Source of the DNA: Mytilisepta virgata
Taxonomy: Eukaryota; Mollusca; Bivalvia; Mytilida; Mytilidae
Assembly: GCA_028015205.1 (NCBI GenBank)
Contig: CM051514.1
Coordinates: forward strand, 7,130,001-7,194,000
Direction of reading: 5' to 3'
DNA length: 64,000 bases
Shown: positions 11,030-23,589 of the stretch, in pieces
How positions within the stretch are numbered: position 1 is the first letter of the stretch
Layout of the letters: every line of letters begins with the position of its first letter
The notes under the pieces: generated by a model
Databases searched by the model: none
What the model was told of the DNA's origin: nothing
Seen by the model: the letters and a program-made list of their open reading frames with translations, nothing else
Made by a program: the position numbers and the translations under genes

Positions 11030-11970
11030 GAGATATCGGCAAAAGAATATCGAAGAGACAAAACAGTGGGAAAATTCCACAAATTCGAAGTCCAAGGAAA
11101 AGACAAAGTCATGAGAACGGAATCCAACAAAAGAAAAGAATAAAAAAAACCGTATAATAAACTAAAAAAACTAGCAATGTGAACTCCCATAAAAAAATGG
11201 GGATGACACCAGGTGCTCCGGAAGAGTAGACATGTCCTGCTTTGTTAACGGCGCCCGTCGCATTGCCAGTGAAGTGTCAAGTCTGGTGAGGTGTCAAGTC
11301 AGGTGGGGTGTCAATTCCAGATTGAAATCTAACTGAAGATATCTAGTCTCATACGTGAGATAGAAACTTCGTATCGGCCAATCAATTCGTGATGAAGACT
11401 TTAAAACTTTTGGAGTGATAAAATTAACATAGACTGAACATAACCCTGTCTTAGAAGTTTGTGACAGCAGTCTAGCCCTGCCGATAAATTCGCCGTATAA
11501 ATCATATGCCCAGCAGTAACGGGGAAGTGCACAAACGGAAAATTAAAATCATCACGTTTGTCATAAAGTTATCTACGTACATGTACAAATCTAGATATGA
11601 CGCAGACGTTGGTCTGTCTGTAGTCTCTTTAATTTCAAGTTCACTGGGATAGATAAGATGTAGGTAATTCTTAAAGTAAGGATTATTAAGTGACAAAACA
11701 TCATATATGTAGCGGAAACTGAAATTAAAGGACTGGGCTAGTTTCTTTTCTTTCCAATTCATTTGCCCTTGTAAAAATTTAACTTCATACGAAAACAAAA
11801 ACAGGTCGGCCACAGTTTGTCCCCATTGGGATACCGATCGTTTGTTGAAAAACATGTCCTACAAACTCAACAAAGATGTTGTCGATGAGAAATTCCAGCA
11901 GTCTCAGAACACTTTTTGTTCGAATCAGTATGTTTTTGACAAATTAAGACTTGTCCTTACCTAATACCAG
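11030..11970 (-). pseudogene. Broken Penelope-like reverse transcriptase and 3' region
   Basis: The minus strand encodes FLIDNIFVEFVGHVFQQTIG, IPMGTNC, then after a frameshift near 11816 ADLFLFSYEVKFLQG, FRYIYDVLSLNNPYF, IYPSELEIKETTD, SASYLDLYMYVDN, and after further shifts KFYSLHHELIGRYEVSISRM. The catalytic YIDD box reads YIYD, so the enzyme is dead even without the frameshifts. I recognise the protein type from invertebrate Penelope-like elements; the class is likely, not certain. Sequence after the coding part (11030-11340) is the dispersed repeat P. Confidence 0.75.
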
Positions 11971-12179
11971 ATATGCATATCTTTGTAAACCTTGTTTAGT
12001 GTAGAAACTTTGGTAAATTAGCTCACGAATAACAGATTATAATTTATCATGTGGGAGTGTTGTATACTGTGTAGAAGAAATTTTTATGCTATTACAATAT
12101 GTAGGGTCACTAAAAGAGAGATATTCCTGTAAGTCTTCAGAAATTTTTAAAATCCACAAGTGGACGTTCAACCATCAAT

Positions 12180-12700
12180 CAATCAATCAAACCGGACCAT
12201 GTTATACGCAAATATACCATTTCATTCTTCATGGTCACTGACTATGCACCTGTAACGGATCACGGGAGCTCAACCCATAGGCACTGCCTAGCGCGTCCCC
12301 GGGTGGCGGATAGGGGAGACCATCTCTTTGGGGGGTTGTCAGGTCATAATACGGAAATCCTAACCGATACCCATAGTGGGTAACGTGTTTGTAGAATGCC
12401 ACGCTCCATACACGCTAAAGACCCCTTCTGTTGTTTTCGAAAAAGAGTAGGCTAATGGCCGCTACAGAAGGCTAAATTATCCCACCCTTCCCAAACATCC
12501 ACCCTTTTACAGGTGCATTAAAAATTGGTTTCACTTTGTGTCCCGTTCCACCCCTATTTGACTTGTTTGATAAATTGTTGAACTGCTTCTAGTCCTAAGA
12601 TGCATGGAATATTTACCACTGGACGATAAGCAAACAATAAATTAATCATGGTCAGTGACATAAGTGTCTAAAACGACATTATTATTGTATATCATTATTC
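12180..12700. repeat. Dispersed repeat with AGTAGGCTAATGGCCGC block
   Basis: The blocks AAGAGTAGGCTAATGGCCGC and CGTGTTTGTAGAATG have relatives at 25375-25680 (GGACTAGTATAATGGCCGCT, CGTGTTTGGAAACTG) and at 63175-63200 (AAAGAGTAGGCTAA). It is locally GC-rich. No ORF; possibly the 5' or UTR portion of an older transposon. Confidence 0.5.
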
Positions 12701-13039
12701 AACATTTCATGAATTTATTATGATGCGTTTTGTGGTAATATATCTTCGAACCTCAGAAGAATAATTGTGCGACCGAAAATTGTCTAAATCAGGTTATTCT
12801 CCAATTTTTCCGGTTTCACTGTCAAAATGATTGAACGGTGCGTAGTAATTCGTTTGCAACGTCACAATACAAGACCATCTAATACCTCGTATATCCTACT
12901 TCGATTGGCCAATTAAATCTCGCTAGATTCGAGTACCGTGTATCAGTCTAATATACTATTACATGTACGTCAGTTTCAAAATAATTATAAATTGCATATT
13001 TATAAAGACATAAAATGCAACGTCGAAACAATGTTCCCT

Positions 13040-13280
13040 CATGCTAACCGTTTCCAGTCGTGTTCAAATATTTATATTTTCACATTTCCAGAGGACATGA
13101 TATGACTTCTAGTTTATATAAACGTTCGGACTATCTCGGGTAAGATTTGTGTTTATACGTTGTTTCCTTTGCTGTGATATTATTCCAACCATTTCCAGTC
13201 GTGTTCAAAGAAAATCAAAGATTTATATTTTGACCCTTCCAGAGCAAATGTTATCACTTCTAGTTTATGTAGTGTTTATA
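13040..13280 (+). repeat. Local duplication of an about 80-bp segment
   Basis: TTTCCAGTCGTGTTCAAA followed by ATTTATATTTT, TTCCAGAG and ACTTCTAGTTTAT occurs twice, at 13050-13125 and 13193-13270, with an insertion in the second copy. Confidence 0.7.
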
Positions 13281-13649
13281 TTTCCTCCTTACTGTGATTT
13301 CAACTAAAACGGAATTGTTTATATATGTTATTTGTCAATAAGTAAAATTATGCATTAAGCTTGAATCCTAGAGAATAAACTAATACCTAGACAGTAAGTA
13401 CAATGTTTGTGTTTTATTTTTTTGGCCGTCAAAAAACATGGCCGCCATGTCTAAAAATAGAACATAGGGTGTAAACTGCAGTTTTGCCTGAAGTAGGTTA
13501 GGCATTCATATTAAATCCTAGGATTTAAGCTTAAGTCTTGAAAAATTTGTCCATGCATTAAACTTGATGCCTAAAATGTAAATGACAGACGTTCAATTTG
13601 TAATATTAACCTTTTGACATACATGTAATTACTTGATAAGTTAACAACA

Positions 13650-14035
13650 AAATGGATAACAGGAAAGGGCAACATTAACAAAAAAAATGACGAACCTTAC
13701 ACAACATACAGAACCTCGGTAGAAAGATAACATAAAAGACCACAAAACACAAACATAACAACAAAGGAAAGCCATGATAGTCTGACTTGGTACAGACACT
13801 AAATAGTGGAGGGGTTAAACCGATTTTAAGTATATCCAAACCTCCCCTTATCTATCTTGACACTCTGGTGTATAAAACATATTATAAAAGCGAATACAGT
13901 ATGATTACCAACAAGGTGACCGCTTTGCTAGAACTGCATAAATTGGTTGGTTGGTACAGATAGCAGGTCAGGATGTGCTCATTTTAACTGTAAAACTAGA
14001 CAAGGCTCTCATAGCTGCTGGTCGTATATTGTCGC
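13650..14035 (-). repeat. Dispersed repeat S, minus copy
   Basis: AGTCTGACTTGGTACAGACAC, GGTTAAACCGATTTTA and ACCAACAAGGTGACCGCTTT are the reverse complement of segments at 53695-54000. It is a moderately old interspersed repeat with no frame conserved between copies. Confidence 0.7.
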
Positions 14036-15170
14036 TCTTTTAAACCAAAAAGTCAGAAACAGCACTCTCATGAAGGGTTGAATGCTATCTCGTCATATAG
14101 TTCAATAGACAGAACTGCGTATAATGGACTACAAAGTTTTTCAAACCAAAGCAGTGTCAAGGAATCTAACTTTAATTTTTACTAAAGTTTAATTTTAGAT
14201 GTACGCCCGTCCCATTTCATTTGAAGATTGGGTCATTTTCGATCAGATTTGTCTAATTTCAAAATGGCGGCATTCATCCGTTGTCAGAACGAAATAAATA
14301 TAATGGTTCATACGAGAAATAGAATTAATTATATAATATATAATACTTTGACAAAAGGCACGAAATATATAGTAGAAAAACGTTTTAAAAATATTAAACC
14401 TAACAGGCTAGGAATTGTTTTTCTTGAATTCCCGCCAAGTTTCGCTTTTTGCGTAAAAGATCCACCCTATCAATGGAGATAAAGAAGCAATCTACTGAAT
14501 CTATCACATAAAGATGTTAATAAGGTAACGACCATTTGACATTGCGGTAGTATTTGTGAAATTCCTCTCACGTCAAACGGCCTACTTTAGAACCTGCTCG
14601 GGTCAGAGCGCACTCCATATATTAAACTTCGTAATGTTGCAAACATTTATCAATGTTTTACTAATTTTCTACCAAGAAACACTTGAATGTTTCATTTATG
14701 TAAATAACCAAAAAAAAAAAAAAAATAAAAAATAAATTAAAAAAAAAAAAAAAAAAAAAACAAGTTCGCCAATAGAATATAAATATATCGGTCGTAAAAC
14801 ACCCGAAGTTCCGATATATAAATGAATTCTGTGTTTTCCAGATGAAGCATTGATTTACTTCTTTGAAATACTAATTGTACAGTTTGTTAAGGTTTTGTTG
14901 CCTATACCATTTACAACGGTAATATTATACAATATTATATCATACACATATTAGGCTCTATGACGCAGAGAGTCTAAATTTTGAACAAAATTCAGATATT
15001 CTTTAAAAGGTTCAAAAGTTTATTGTTAAACGTAAGAGATTTATTAATTTATGAAGCTTTCTCTACATTTCGTCACATGCTTATTTTTGTTTTTGTTTTT
15101 TTTTTCATACATTGTCTAGCTTAATTTATGCTAGTAAATAATAACACATCACGTTCACGTAGCGTTGACA
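14036..15170. other. No gene recognised; low-complexity A tracts
   Basis: A frame at 14228-14482 (84 codons) has no recognisable motif and I do not call it. A-rich runs lie at 14710-14760. Otherwise featureless AT-rich DNA. Confidence 0.35.
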
Positions 15171-15175
15171 CCTTT

Positions 15176-15600
15176 TTAGCTCACCAGTCATAAAAAGACA
15201 AGTGAGCTTTTGCCATCACTTGGAGTCCGTCGTCTGTCGTAAACTTTTTCAAAGATCTTCTCCTCTGAAACCACTGAACCAATTACAGTCATACTTAGTC
15301 TGAATGATCCTTAGGATATCTAGAATAAAGTTTGAGTTTTATTTTCTTGTCCGTCAAAAAACATGGCCGCCATGGCTAAAAATATAAACATAAGGGGTAA
15401 CTTGCAGTTTTTGGCTTATATCTCAAACACATCTCTTAATTTCTCAATAAGTGTAAAGAATTTGGTGTTTATATTGTTGTAATCAGTCTGGCATATGTCA
15501 CCTTAACCTCATTTTCATGGTCCAGTGACTTGTATATTCACATTATTTTTATGGAGTAATGTTCATGACAACGATCTCACAAATGACCAAGTTATAAACA
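15176..15600 (+). repeat. Mollusc-type dispersed repeat (AGCTCACC family)
   Basis: AGCTCACCAGTCA ... GTCCGTCGTC ... CTCTGAAACCACTG matches 49312-49510. TTTTCTTGTCCGTCAAAAAA CATGGCCGCCATG also occurs at 13410-13460. The last part (CCTTAACCTCATTTTCATGG) resembles units of the tandem array at 27.7 kb. Confidence 0.65.
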
Positions 15601-16192
15601 AGTACGCATTCGAAATATTCTGTGTAGCAACACTTGATTCCACTAAATATTTTCCTGCAAAGAACCTAAGATGATTACAAAATCTCACCGTACATATTAA
15701 ATATAAACTTTTTAAGTATATGCTTTCCAACAGTTACATTCACTTTTTATTGGATTTTGTGCAACGATTTTCATTCAAATATTTCATTAAGCATCGTGGG
15801 CTCTTCAAGGTCAAAGTTGATGGACAAAAAAAATTTATATACTGTACAAATCTGATGATGATGCACCAGTATACCAATATTACAAATACAGCTGAAAAGC
15901 CAGTGTAATTATAACTTGAACATGAAAAGCCGAGGTCATAAGGAACATAATAATGTTTTACAGTTCTCTTAAACAACTATTTGTGGAAGTACACAAAAGT
16001 TACAAGCAATACGAAATATTGAAGTAAAGATATAATTTAATTATAGACTGTCTCTGACATGTTAAATAAATCATTTATAGGCATAATCTTCACAATAACA
16101 ACAGGGTTATTTTTGCCAGCGCAATTCGTTTGCTTCATTTGAAACAATATTTTACTTATATCTCCTTTTTTTTTTTTTTTAGAATACTTTGC

Positions 16193-16476
16193 TTAAGATT
16201 TCCGGACAATAAATGACCACGTCATTCTTCCAAATGTCCCGGATATTAAACACAACGTAATGGCAATAACCTACATGTAGTTACATAATTGTATCTGCAT
16301 ATTAACTTCGGAAACGCGATATACTTAAATTATTTTCATGAACACCGCATTCAAACCATGTAGTGTGTTTCAACTAGAGACACAAATTCATGATTTAAAC
16401 TTTTGGTTCAAGTTATTTTCTATCAAAAAGAAATGTTATTTTAATTTAATGATCTATTATGGTCCGGATACCTTAA
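16193..16476. mobile_element. TTAA-bounded MITE, family C (degenerate copy)
   Basis: It starts TTAAGATTTCCGGACAATAA and ends TATGGTCCGGATACCTTAA, the same termini as the copy at 35429-35698. Interior blocks such as AAATGACCACGT and GTGTGTTTCAACT are shared. Confidence 0.75.
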
Positions 16477-16691
16477 GAATTGTGTTTAATTATGTTGAAT
16501 TTTTTCCACATTTGCTGCTCGACTGTCGCTCTGTGCTGAAGATTATCCGATAAAACCTAGAAATAATCAGTACTTCAATCCTATTGGAGCTCGTATCATT
16601 TGCGACAAACCCCATATCCATTTTCACATAATTGGAAAATCATCACATTAGGGGACTAATAGACATGAATCATTTTTTTTTTAAATCATTT

Positions 16692-16873
16692 AGGAGATAA
16701 CTGCATTGTATTTTGATATTCATGATATTTGTCAGCATCTATTGTGGATTTGATAGTGGTAAATTGAGTTTACTGGCGACGCGCGCGTTAGTGGAGCCAA
16801 TAAACAGATCTATATTTGCAACCATTAAATGAAAATTGATGCCAGCAAATATTTAAATTCAATATTGTTCTCC
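16692..16873. mobile_element. Foldback element, GGAGATAAC family
   Basis: GGAGATAACTGCATTGTATT is mirrored by AATATTGTTCTCC, with CAGCAT / ATGCCAGC and GTAAATTGAGTTTACTGGCG inside. The same arrangement is at 50803-50970. A further partial relative lies at 20460-20640. Confidence 0.65.
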
Positions 16874-17843
16874 ATTCGAATGCAATTTTAAATATTTTAA
16901 GCAAAATAAGGAATTTTGAAATCCGGAAGTGACGCTTTATACGTGCCGTTGTCTCAGAGGGGCATCAATTGCAGAATTGATGGATTGAAATTGTCGACGT
17001 CATCCAGTGCAAATAAACATTACAAACAACTTCCCATTAGAATGTGGGTTTGCTGTTATCAAACTGTTAAGATAATACCATTTACGGAGAGAAAATTAAT
17101 ATTTAACTCTGTGAGCCATTAACAGTAAAAGATTTTTACTATTTATCTGTTTTATTATATGTTTTCTTTTGTTTTACGCCTAACTCCAATTATTTGATAA
17201 TTTGTATATAAATTCTACTAAGTGCGTTAATTACCACCATTACGACCTTCAAGACAGAGAAGCACTATAGGTTTAAAGATATTTCACACTTCTGCAGACG
17301 ATAGATTTATAGTTTGATCTATGTGTTTCCATTTGAATTTAATTATGAATGCTAGAAAGATTCCATAAATATTTTATATAATGATACAGATATGTTAATA
17401 TCACATAAAGATTGATTGATTAAATAATGTCCATTGTCAAATATTACGATAACCAATTCAACATTACATCAAAACTAATTCAGAAATAGGTTGGGACAGG
17501 ACACAAGGCAATAAATTTTATCTGCCATTGTAAAAGTGATTTTTGTTAGAACAAATAATTTAGTCTTTGCAGCAAAGCAGAATGACCAAGAACGCAGATA
17601 CCAACTAATGCCCTCAGTCGGGAACTCCTCGAGGAGAATAAATCTTTCATTCTCTTCATACCCAGTCAATAAGTATAACATTTAGGACTTCAAACATGTC
17701 AAATGTTGTTTAATTTTGCATTCAGACTTTCATGAACTATTTTGGACTTTTAGTTTAGTTAGAAAAGTCGTAACCATTTGATTTATTTCCAAAATAACAA
17801 TATTAAAAGAAAAATCAATTTGAAATTATAATAAATTTTATTG

Positions 17844-18242
17844 TTAAGCATGCTCTCTGGTCATGTTTTGGTCTTTTTGTCAGATTTTCGGAATCCTCGG
17901 GTTTTATCCATTTCTTAAACATGAAGTTTTATGCCCATGAGCCCCTACTTTTTCTTTTATAATTCAATCATATATACCGTTAAATGCTAATTGACAAAAT
18001 CTTATGAAATCCTTTTTATTTTTTCATACATTTTTGAGAGACTGAAGTTGCGAATGGAAAGACAAGGAAAAATCCATAGAAAACCCATTTTCTGTAAATT
18101 TTCAAGGCCTTATAGCTCTAAAATGAGCACATGAACCTATATTCTTTTCTTGCTTATTTGTTTACTATTCATATGTTCTCTCAAACTAAAACACCTATTT
18201 AAAATCCTATTTATTTCATATTAGACCAGCGATCATCCTTAA
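17844..18242 (+). mobile_element. TTAA-bounded MITE, family B
   Basis: About 400 bp from TTAAGCATGCTCTCTGGTC to GACCAGCGATCATCCTTAA. Near-identical copies are at 53294-53691 (plus) and 59399-59796 (minus), and a much older one at 37878-38274. Not coding. Confidence 0.88.
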
Positions 18243-18949
18243 ATGATAAATTACAAGCAAAAGTTGAACACAGATTATTTCGTCTTTTAATTACAATCAA
18301 ATTTGCTTTTATTTAAAACGTTTAGTGGAAATACACTCAAAATTAGAATATGCCGTAAATTATTCACATCATGTCAACCAAAGATGAATCCTTTCAAAAA
18401 CAGATTAAATCTTCAATTACAGTCTTAATGGTCATACAATATCTACAATACAATACTGTCATAACAAACGTGCAAAAAATGAAGATTTTTACATTTCTTT
18501 TGTACTTCTACGCAGACTGGAGTGTGGGGAGGAATGTTAATTATGTGATTAATAACCGACAATAGCATATGCCTCTGACATTTTATTGTCAACCGATTCT
18601 ATTTTTGTACGGAGGTTAAGCATGGTGATCGAGTTTACCAATTAGTTGGAGAGGAATGTCGAAGAATTTCTGTTCCTAAAGAAAAGTACATTTAAGATAG
18701 ATAAACAAGGATGAATATGTGTACAATTTATTCATTTATCTTATTTTTCACCAAAAAATATCCAAAACAATGGTAGAACCATTAGAATAATTTGCAATAT
18801 ATTTACACATTTTTGTCACTTACTAGACTTTTGTTGCAAAATATAACTTATTATTATTTTAAAAGACCATTTCTGTCTTTATAATTCGACAAAACAAGAC
18901 GAAAACTAGAAATTGGTGCCATTAGAAACGATGTCAATCCCCACACTGC

Positions 18950-19530
18950 ACAAGTCAAAAAACAACAGTGAAAAATTAGCAATTTAACAATTTCAGTCTG
19001 AAAATTGGAACTCTGAATCAAATTTCAAAATTGAAAACCTTATTGCACATCTACACATAGTGAAGAACAATATTATACACAAATGATACCACTGAAACAA
19101 AAAATGAATGAGTATTTCCAAAGACAAAGCAAAATTAGCAATTTCACCTTTTTCGGTCCCAAAATTTGATCCCTTAATAGATTTTCAAAATTAAAAAACC
19201 TGTCCGCATATCTACAGAAAATAAAGAACAATATTATATATATACAAATAAATTTGTTAAATCTAAATGAAAAATGAAAAAGGAGTTTAAAGCACAAGCT
19301 TAAATTCACTATTTCCAAAATACAACCCCTGTGGGCCTCAAGTTGTCTATTGTATACTAGTAAAAATTAAAACATACAAATGAAAAATTAATAAGGGGTT
19401 TAGTTTAAATTTCCAGTTTTCGAAATTCGATCCCTGTGGGCCCCTATTTTTGAAAATCAAAATTCTAAAACCTTATTGTGCATCTACATACAGTATGTGA
19501 CAATACTGTATAGAAATTAAAGCATTTTTA
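18950..19530. repeat. Degenerate tandem repeat, about three units
   Basis: Units of roughly 160-230 bp share CAAAATTNNAAAACCTTATTG, CATCTACA and a block with GATCCCTGTGGGCCCC / CAACCCCTGTGGGCCTC. Several short ORFs fall inside and are not credible genes. Confidence 0.55.
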
Positions 19531-19807
19531 TTTTCAGGTTTAAAAACAGTTACTATATCGCTAGTAGTGCCTGTCTCGTCTTAAACGGTCATTTTGGTAT
19601 TGTTTATTATAACTTCGTCTGATTTTCTGCATCGCCATGATATTTTTTATCAAGACAAGATCAAATCAAGACATGCTGTCTTACATCAATCAAGATGTTC
19701 AATTCTAGTTCATGCAGCACAGGAAAAGTTAAACAAGACATAATTCAGAGTAATTTTTATGAACTTATCTTCACCAGTCTTGATTGACAGAAAGGCAATA
19801 TATATCT

Positions 19808-19930
19808 TATTATCCCCGCACTTCGAATGAAGTTCGGGGATATTTGTAATCGGTCCGCCTGTCCGTCCGTCCTTCTGTCCACCTGTCCGTCCGTCTGTCC
19901 GTCTGTCCGTTTGTCCGTCTGTCCGTTAGA
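19808..19930 (+). repeat. CCGTCTGT microsatellite with adjoining hairpin
   Basis: CCCCGCACTTCGAATGAAGT / TCGGGG forms a small inverted repeat followed by about 90 bp of degenerate CCGTCTGTCCGTCTGT units. The pair occurs as a unit in mollusc interspersed repeats as I recall them. Confidence 0.65.
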
Positions 19931-20002
19931 TAATCTTGTCTCCAGAACTCCTCGTTCATTTTTAACTTCATGCATTTAATTTCTATACAGTATTGTCACA
20001 AA

Positions 20003-20207
20003 AATGAAAAAGCCCTAAGTTCTCGATTGCACAGTTAATATTGTTTTTAAGGAATTCCGTTTTTACTTTTGAACTCCTCGATCTTTTTCCTTCAATTCTG
20101 TTGAAATGCCACGAGTGACCTCGAAATCACACCTGCTGTGAAGAACGATAACTCTGTAAAATTTGATAAAATACGTATTCATCCCGAGCTCTGCAAGTAG
20201 GGAATGG
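20003..20207 (+). repeat. Dispersed repeat D, copy 1
   Basis: About 200 bp (TTCTCGATTGCACAGTTAAT through ATCCCGAGCTCTGCAAGTAG) recurs at 29850-30050 in the same orientation with few differences. The copies differ by small insertions such as ATGTAC. Unknown origin. Confidence 0.85.
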
Positions 20208-20649
20208 AATGGTTGAAAATTAGTTCAGAGTGGATTTTGCAGGTATCACCCTATGTAATCGGCAAATCGAGAAATGCAGTTCTTATGGTCAATGGCATTC
20301 TTTTCTTTATAAACAAAAGCATATTATGTACATAACAAACGTTTCTCATCGTATTGCCCCAAACCTAACATTATGGACCCTCAAACCAATAAAAAGAAAG
20401 AACAACCCCGAAAATAGATTGCTGGCTAAGCAATATAATGAGTATTAGGCGCCATGGAATAATAAATTGATGCCGGCAAATATGAAAATACAGGTAATAT
20501 GATAGGTGATATACAACACAGCTGTTACAATTTGAATTCGAATAAGTGTTTTCTTAAATTCATGAAATAGCGCTTTACACGTGCCCTTATTCCGATGACA
20601 AAGACGCTAGAATTGATGCTTTGAGATATACAATGCCATCAAATGAAAA

Positions 20650-21740
20650 TTTATATTATTTTATTCAATTTTTGTTGCGAAAATATACCATTTTGTTGAT
20701 TATTTATGACTAGGTTCAGAAGTCAGACAAAAGTCTATTTAATTTTTCTCTACACACAAAGAAAACCTTTTTAAGCGTGTTACAATTTTCACTTTCATAT
20801 TCATCCAGCAGGCTGAAATGGGAATAGTAAATGATGGAAACTTGGCGATTTAGAATGCTAATTACATTTGTAGATATGGTGTAGTGGAATCCTGGGATTA
20901 ATATTTATCCAAAGGTGCTTAGTCTACGATATATGTGTCACAGTTATTGCCGCTACAAGGCGTAATAATTTTAATACGTGGTATACACTAAAGGATTGTG
21001 CTGTGAATAGTTACTTTTATTTGTAAAAGGCGTTTGAAATACTAAGGAAACGTAGTGTTGTGTGACAACTGAGGAACTATCAGATTGGATTGCATTAGTT
21101 GATATTTTCAGAACAGGAAACCACCCAGAATATCCGAGAAAAATGCTTTCTTTCAAATTACTCATAATTCACGAATTTCAGTGAATTATATGAATATTGG
21201 ATTGTTTCAACTTTACATACAGTCAAAGCTTTTATTAAAACACAGATTATTTGAAAAAAAATAAATTAAAATAAACAACGAACAAACAAACACACATTTT
21301 GTTTATAAATAAATAATAAAAAAATAATAAAAAAAAAGACACAAATCAATAACAAGAAAAGTGAAAACGTCTTTACTGATGTACTAATTAGGGAAGATCT
21401 TTCCAAAACTGAAGTTTTTTTACTGTATAATTCAAAAGAATATAATTCGTGAATATTATTTGAGCACATGACAAAATAAAAATTCACATGAAACAATCTA
21501 GCCCTGAAGTAGAACGATAAAGTCAACAAAGAAGATTTTTTTCCAGTCAGATTTTGCCAGGAAAAATATATCGAGCAAACAGTAAAGCGCACTGTATATC
21601 GTCTTGATTCAATTTGGTAATTGCATATAGCTAGTTCCCTAAGTTCCTTAGAATCAGAATACTTTTATTTTCCTTAATGAAAGTTCAGTAACTTTAAATA
21701 TGTACACTTATTCACATTCATTATATCTTTTTATTATAGG
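20650..21740. other. No gene recognised
   Basis: AT-rich DNA. A 108-codon minus frame at 21266-21592 is Phe/Leu-rich low-complexity translation and is not called. Confidence 0.35.
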
Positions 21741-21747
21741 ATGACTT

Positions 21748-22895
21748 TTAGAGTCCGGCCGCGTGTTAGATAGCATGATTTTTAGAGTCCGGACGGCGTG
21801 TTAGATAGGATGATTTTTTGAGTCCGGACGGCGTGTTAGATAGCATGATTTTTAGAGTCCGGACGGCGTGTTAGATAGGATGATTTTTAGAGTTCGGACG
21901 GCGTGTTAGACAGGATGATTTTTAGAGTCCGGACGGCGTGTTAGATAGCATGATTTTTAGAGTTCGTACGGCGTGTTAGATAGGATGATTTTTAGAGTCC
22001 GGACGGCGTGTTAGATAGGATGATTTTTAGAGTTCGGACGGCGTGTAAGATAGGATGATTTTTAGAGTCCGTACGGCGTGTTAGATAGGATGATTTTTAG
22101 AGTCCGGACGGCGTGTTAGATAGGATGATTTTTAGAGTCCGTACGGCGTGTTAGATAGGATGATTTTTAGAGTCCGGACGGCGTGTCAGATAGCATGATT
22201 TTTAGAGTTCGGATGGCGTGTTTAGATAGCATGATTTTTAGAGTCTGGACGGCGTGGTTAGATAGCATGATTTTTAGAGTTCGGACGGCGTGGTTAGATA
22301 GCATGATTTTTAGAGTTCGGACGGCATGGTTAGATGGCATGATTTTTAGAGTTCGGACGGCGTGGTTAGATAGCATGATTTTTAGAATCCGGACGGCGTG
22401 TTTAGATTACATGATTTTTGGAGTTCGGACGGCGTGTTTAGATAACATGATTTTTAGGGTCCGCACGGCGTGTTTAGATAACATGATTTTTAGAGTCCGC
22501 ACGGCGTGTTTAGATAGCATGATTTTTAGAGTTCGGACGGCGTGTTTAGATAGCATGATTTTTAGAGTCCGGACGGCGTGTTAGATAGCATGATTTTTAG
22601 AGTCTCGACGGCGTTAGATAGCATGATTTTTAGAGTCCCGACGGCGTTAGATAGCATGATTTTTAGAGTCCGCACGACGTGTTTAGATAACATGATTTTT
22701 AGAGTCCGCACGGCGTGTTTAGATAACATGATTTTTAGACCCCGGACGACGTATTAGATAGCATGATTTTTAGAGTCCGGACGACGTATTAGATAGCATG
22801 ATTTTTAGAGTTTGGACGGCGTGTTGGATAGAATGATTTTTAGAGTCCGGACGGGGTGATAGATAGCATGATTTTTAGAGTCCAGACGACGTGTT
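21748..22895 (+). repeat. 33-copy minisatellite, 35/36-bp unit
   Basis: The unit contains GATGATTTTTAGAGTCCGGA then CGGCGTGTTAGATAG. I count 33 units: 1-13 mostly 35 bp, 14-23 mostly 36 bp, 25-26 33 bp, 27-28 36 bp, 29-33 35 bp. The 8-bp palindrome GTCCGGAC sits in most units, with variants GTTCGGAC and GTCCGCAC clustered in neighbouring units. Where units are 36 bp an ORF stays open on both strands; this is an effect of unit length, not evidence for a protein. Confidence 0.97.
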
Positions 22896-23560
22896 AGAAG
22901 GGAAAAGTCAAAAGATTAATCTTCAGATGGGAAAAGAGAAGATTACATGTAACACTCGTAAACCAAAAGCATGACATTACATAAACTAAAATTACTCTGA
23001 CACCGTATAAAACCTCGAATTCGGATGCCCCAGTAAAGTAACTGATTGGACTTCGAACATGACTAGATGGAACACCAGTCAACATCTTTATCGAACACCA
23101 TGCCAACCACCAGGCAACAATTTCTTTTAGCAATACATACCCAGGTAACATTTGTTCGATTAAATTTAGCAGTATCTGCTCAGTATTTAGATTGTTCATG
23201 ACAAGTGGAAGCTTTTAAAAATGTTTATAGTTTTATGATATGTCGTCTAACTATTAAGGCGATAAATTAGTTAGTTTCCGAACTGGCAATGTTTTATTTT
23301 GAAGGATTTTTCACCTATTCTCTAGGTGTGCATCCAATTGTGCATATTGGAATGATTTTGGGGGAATGGACATCTCTTTAATATACATATAGCCAACGTA
23401 ATAATATAATCATGTGAAAACCAAAATGGGAATTGTTGGTTAATTAACCTTGATGAGTCGTCCAAGAAAACAAAACAAATATCATTGTCTATAAAGGTTA
23501 TATTTTTAAACGCAAATATTATTTTGAATAGAGAATTTACAATGTGTTTGTTACGACTTA
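22896..23560. other. No gene recognised
   Basis: A 101-codon minus frame at 22894-23199 has no motif I know; it begins in unique DNA and ends at the minisatellite edge. No splice-supported exon was found. Confidence 0.3.
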
Positions 23561-23589
23561 GTGAAGTGCATTAGTCTGACAAGAGGAAA

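Noticed and set aside
11502..11855. 117-codon minus ORF as a host gene
   Set aside because: Motifs such as SLNN, IYPSELEIK and SASYLDL identify a retroelement reverse transcriptase with a broken active site.
22183..22584. 133-codon plus ORF and 69-codon minus ORF with repeated peptide motif
   Set aside because: They are translations of the minisatellite where the unit is 36 bp; no start context, splice signal or unique sequence supports a protein.
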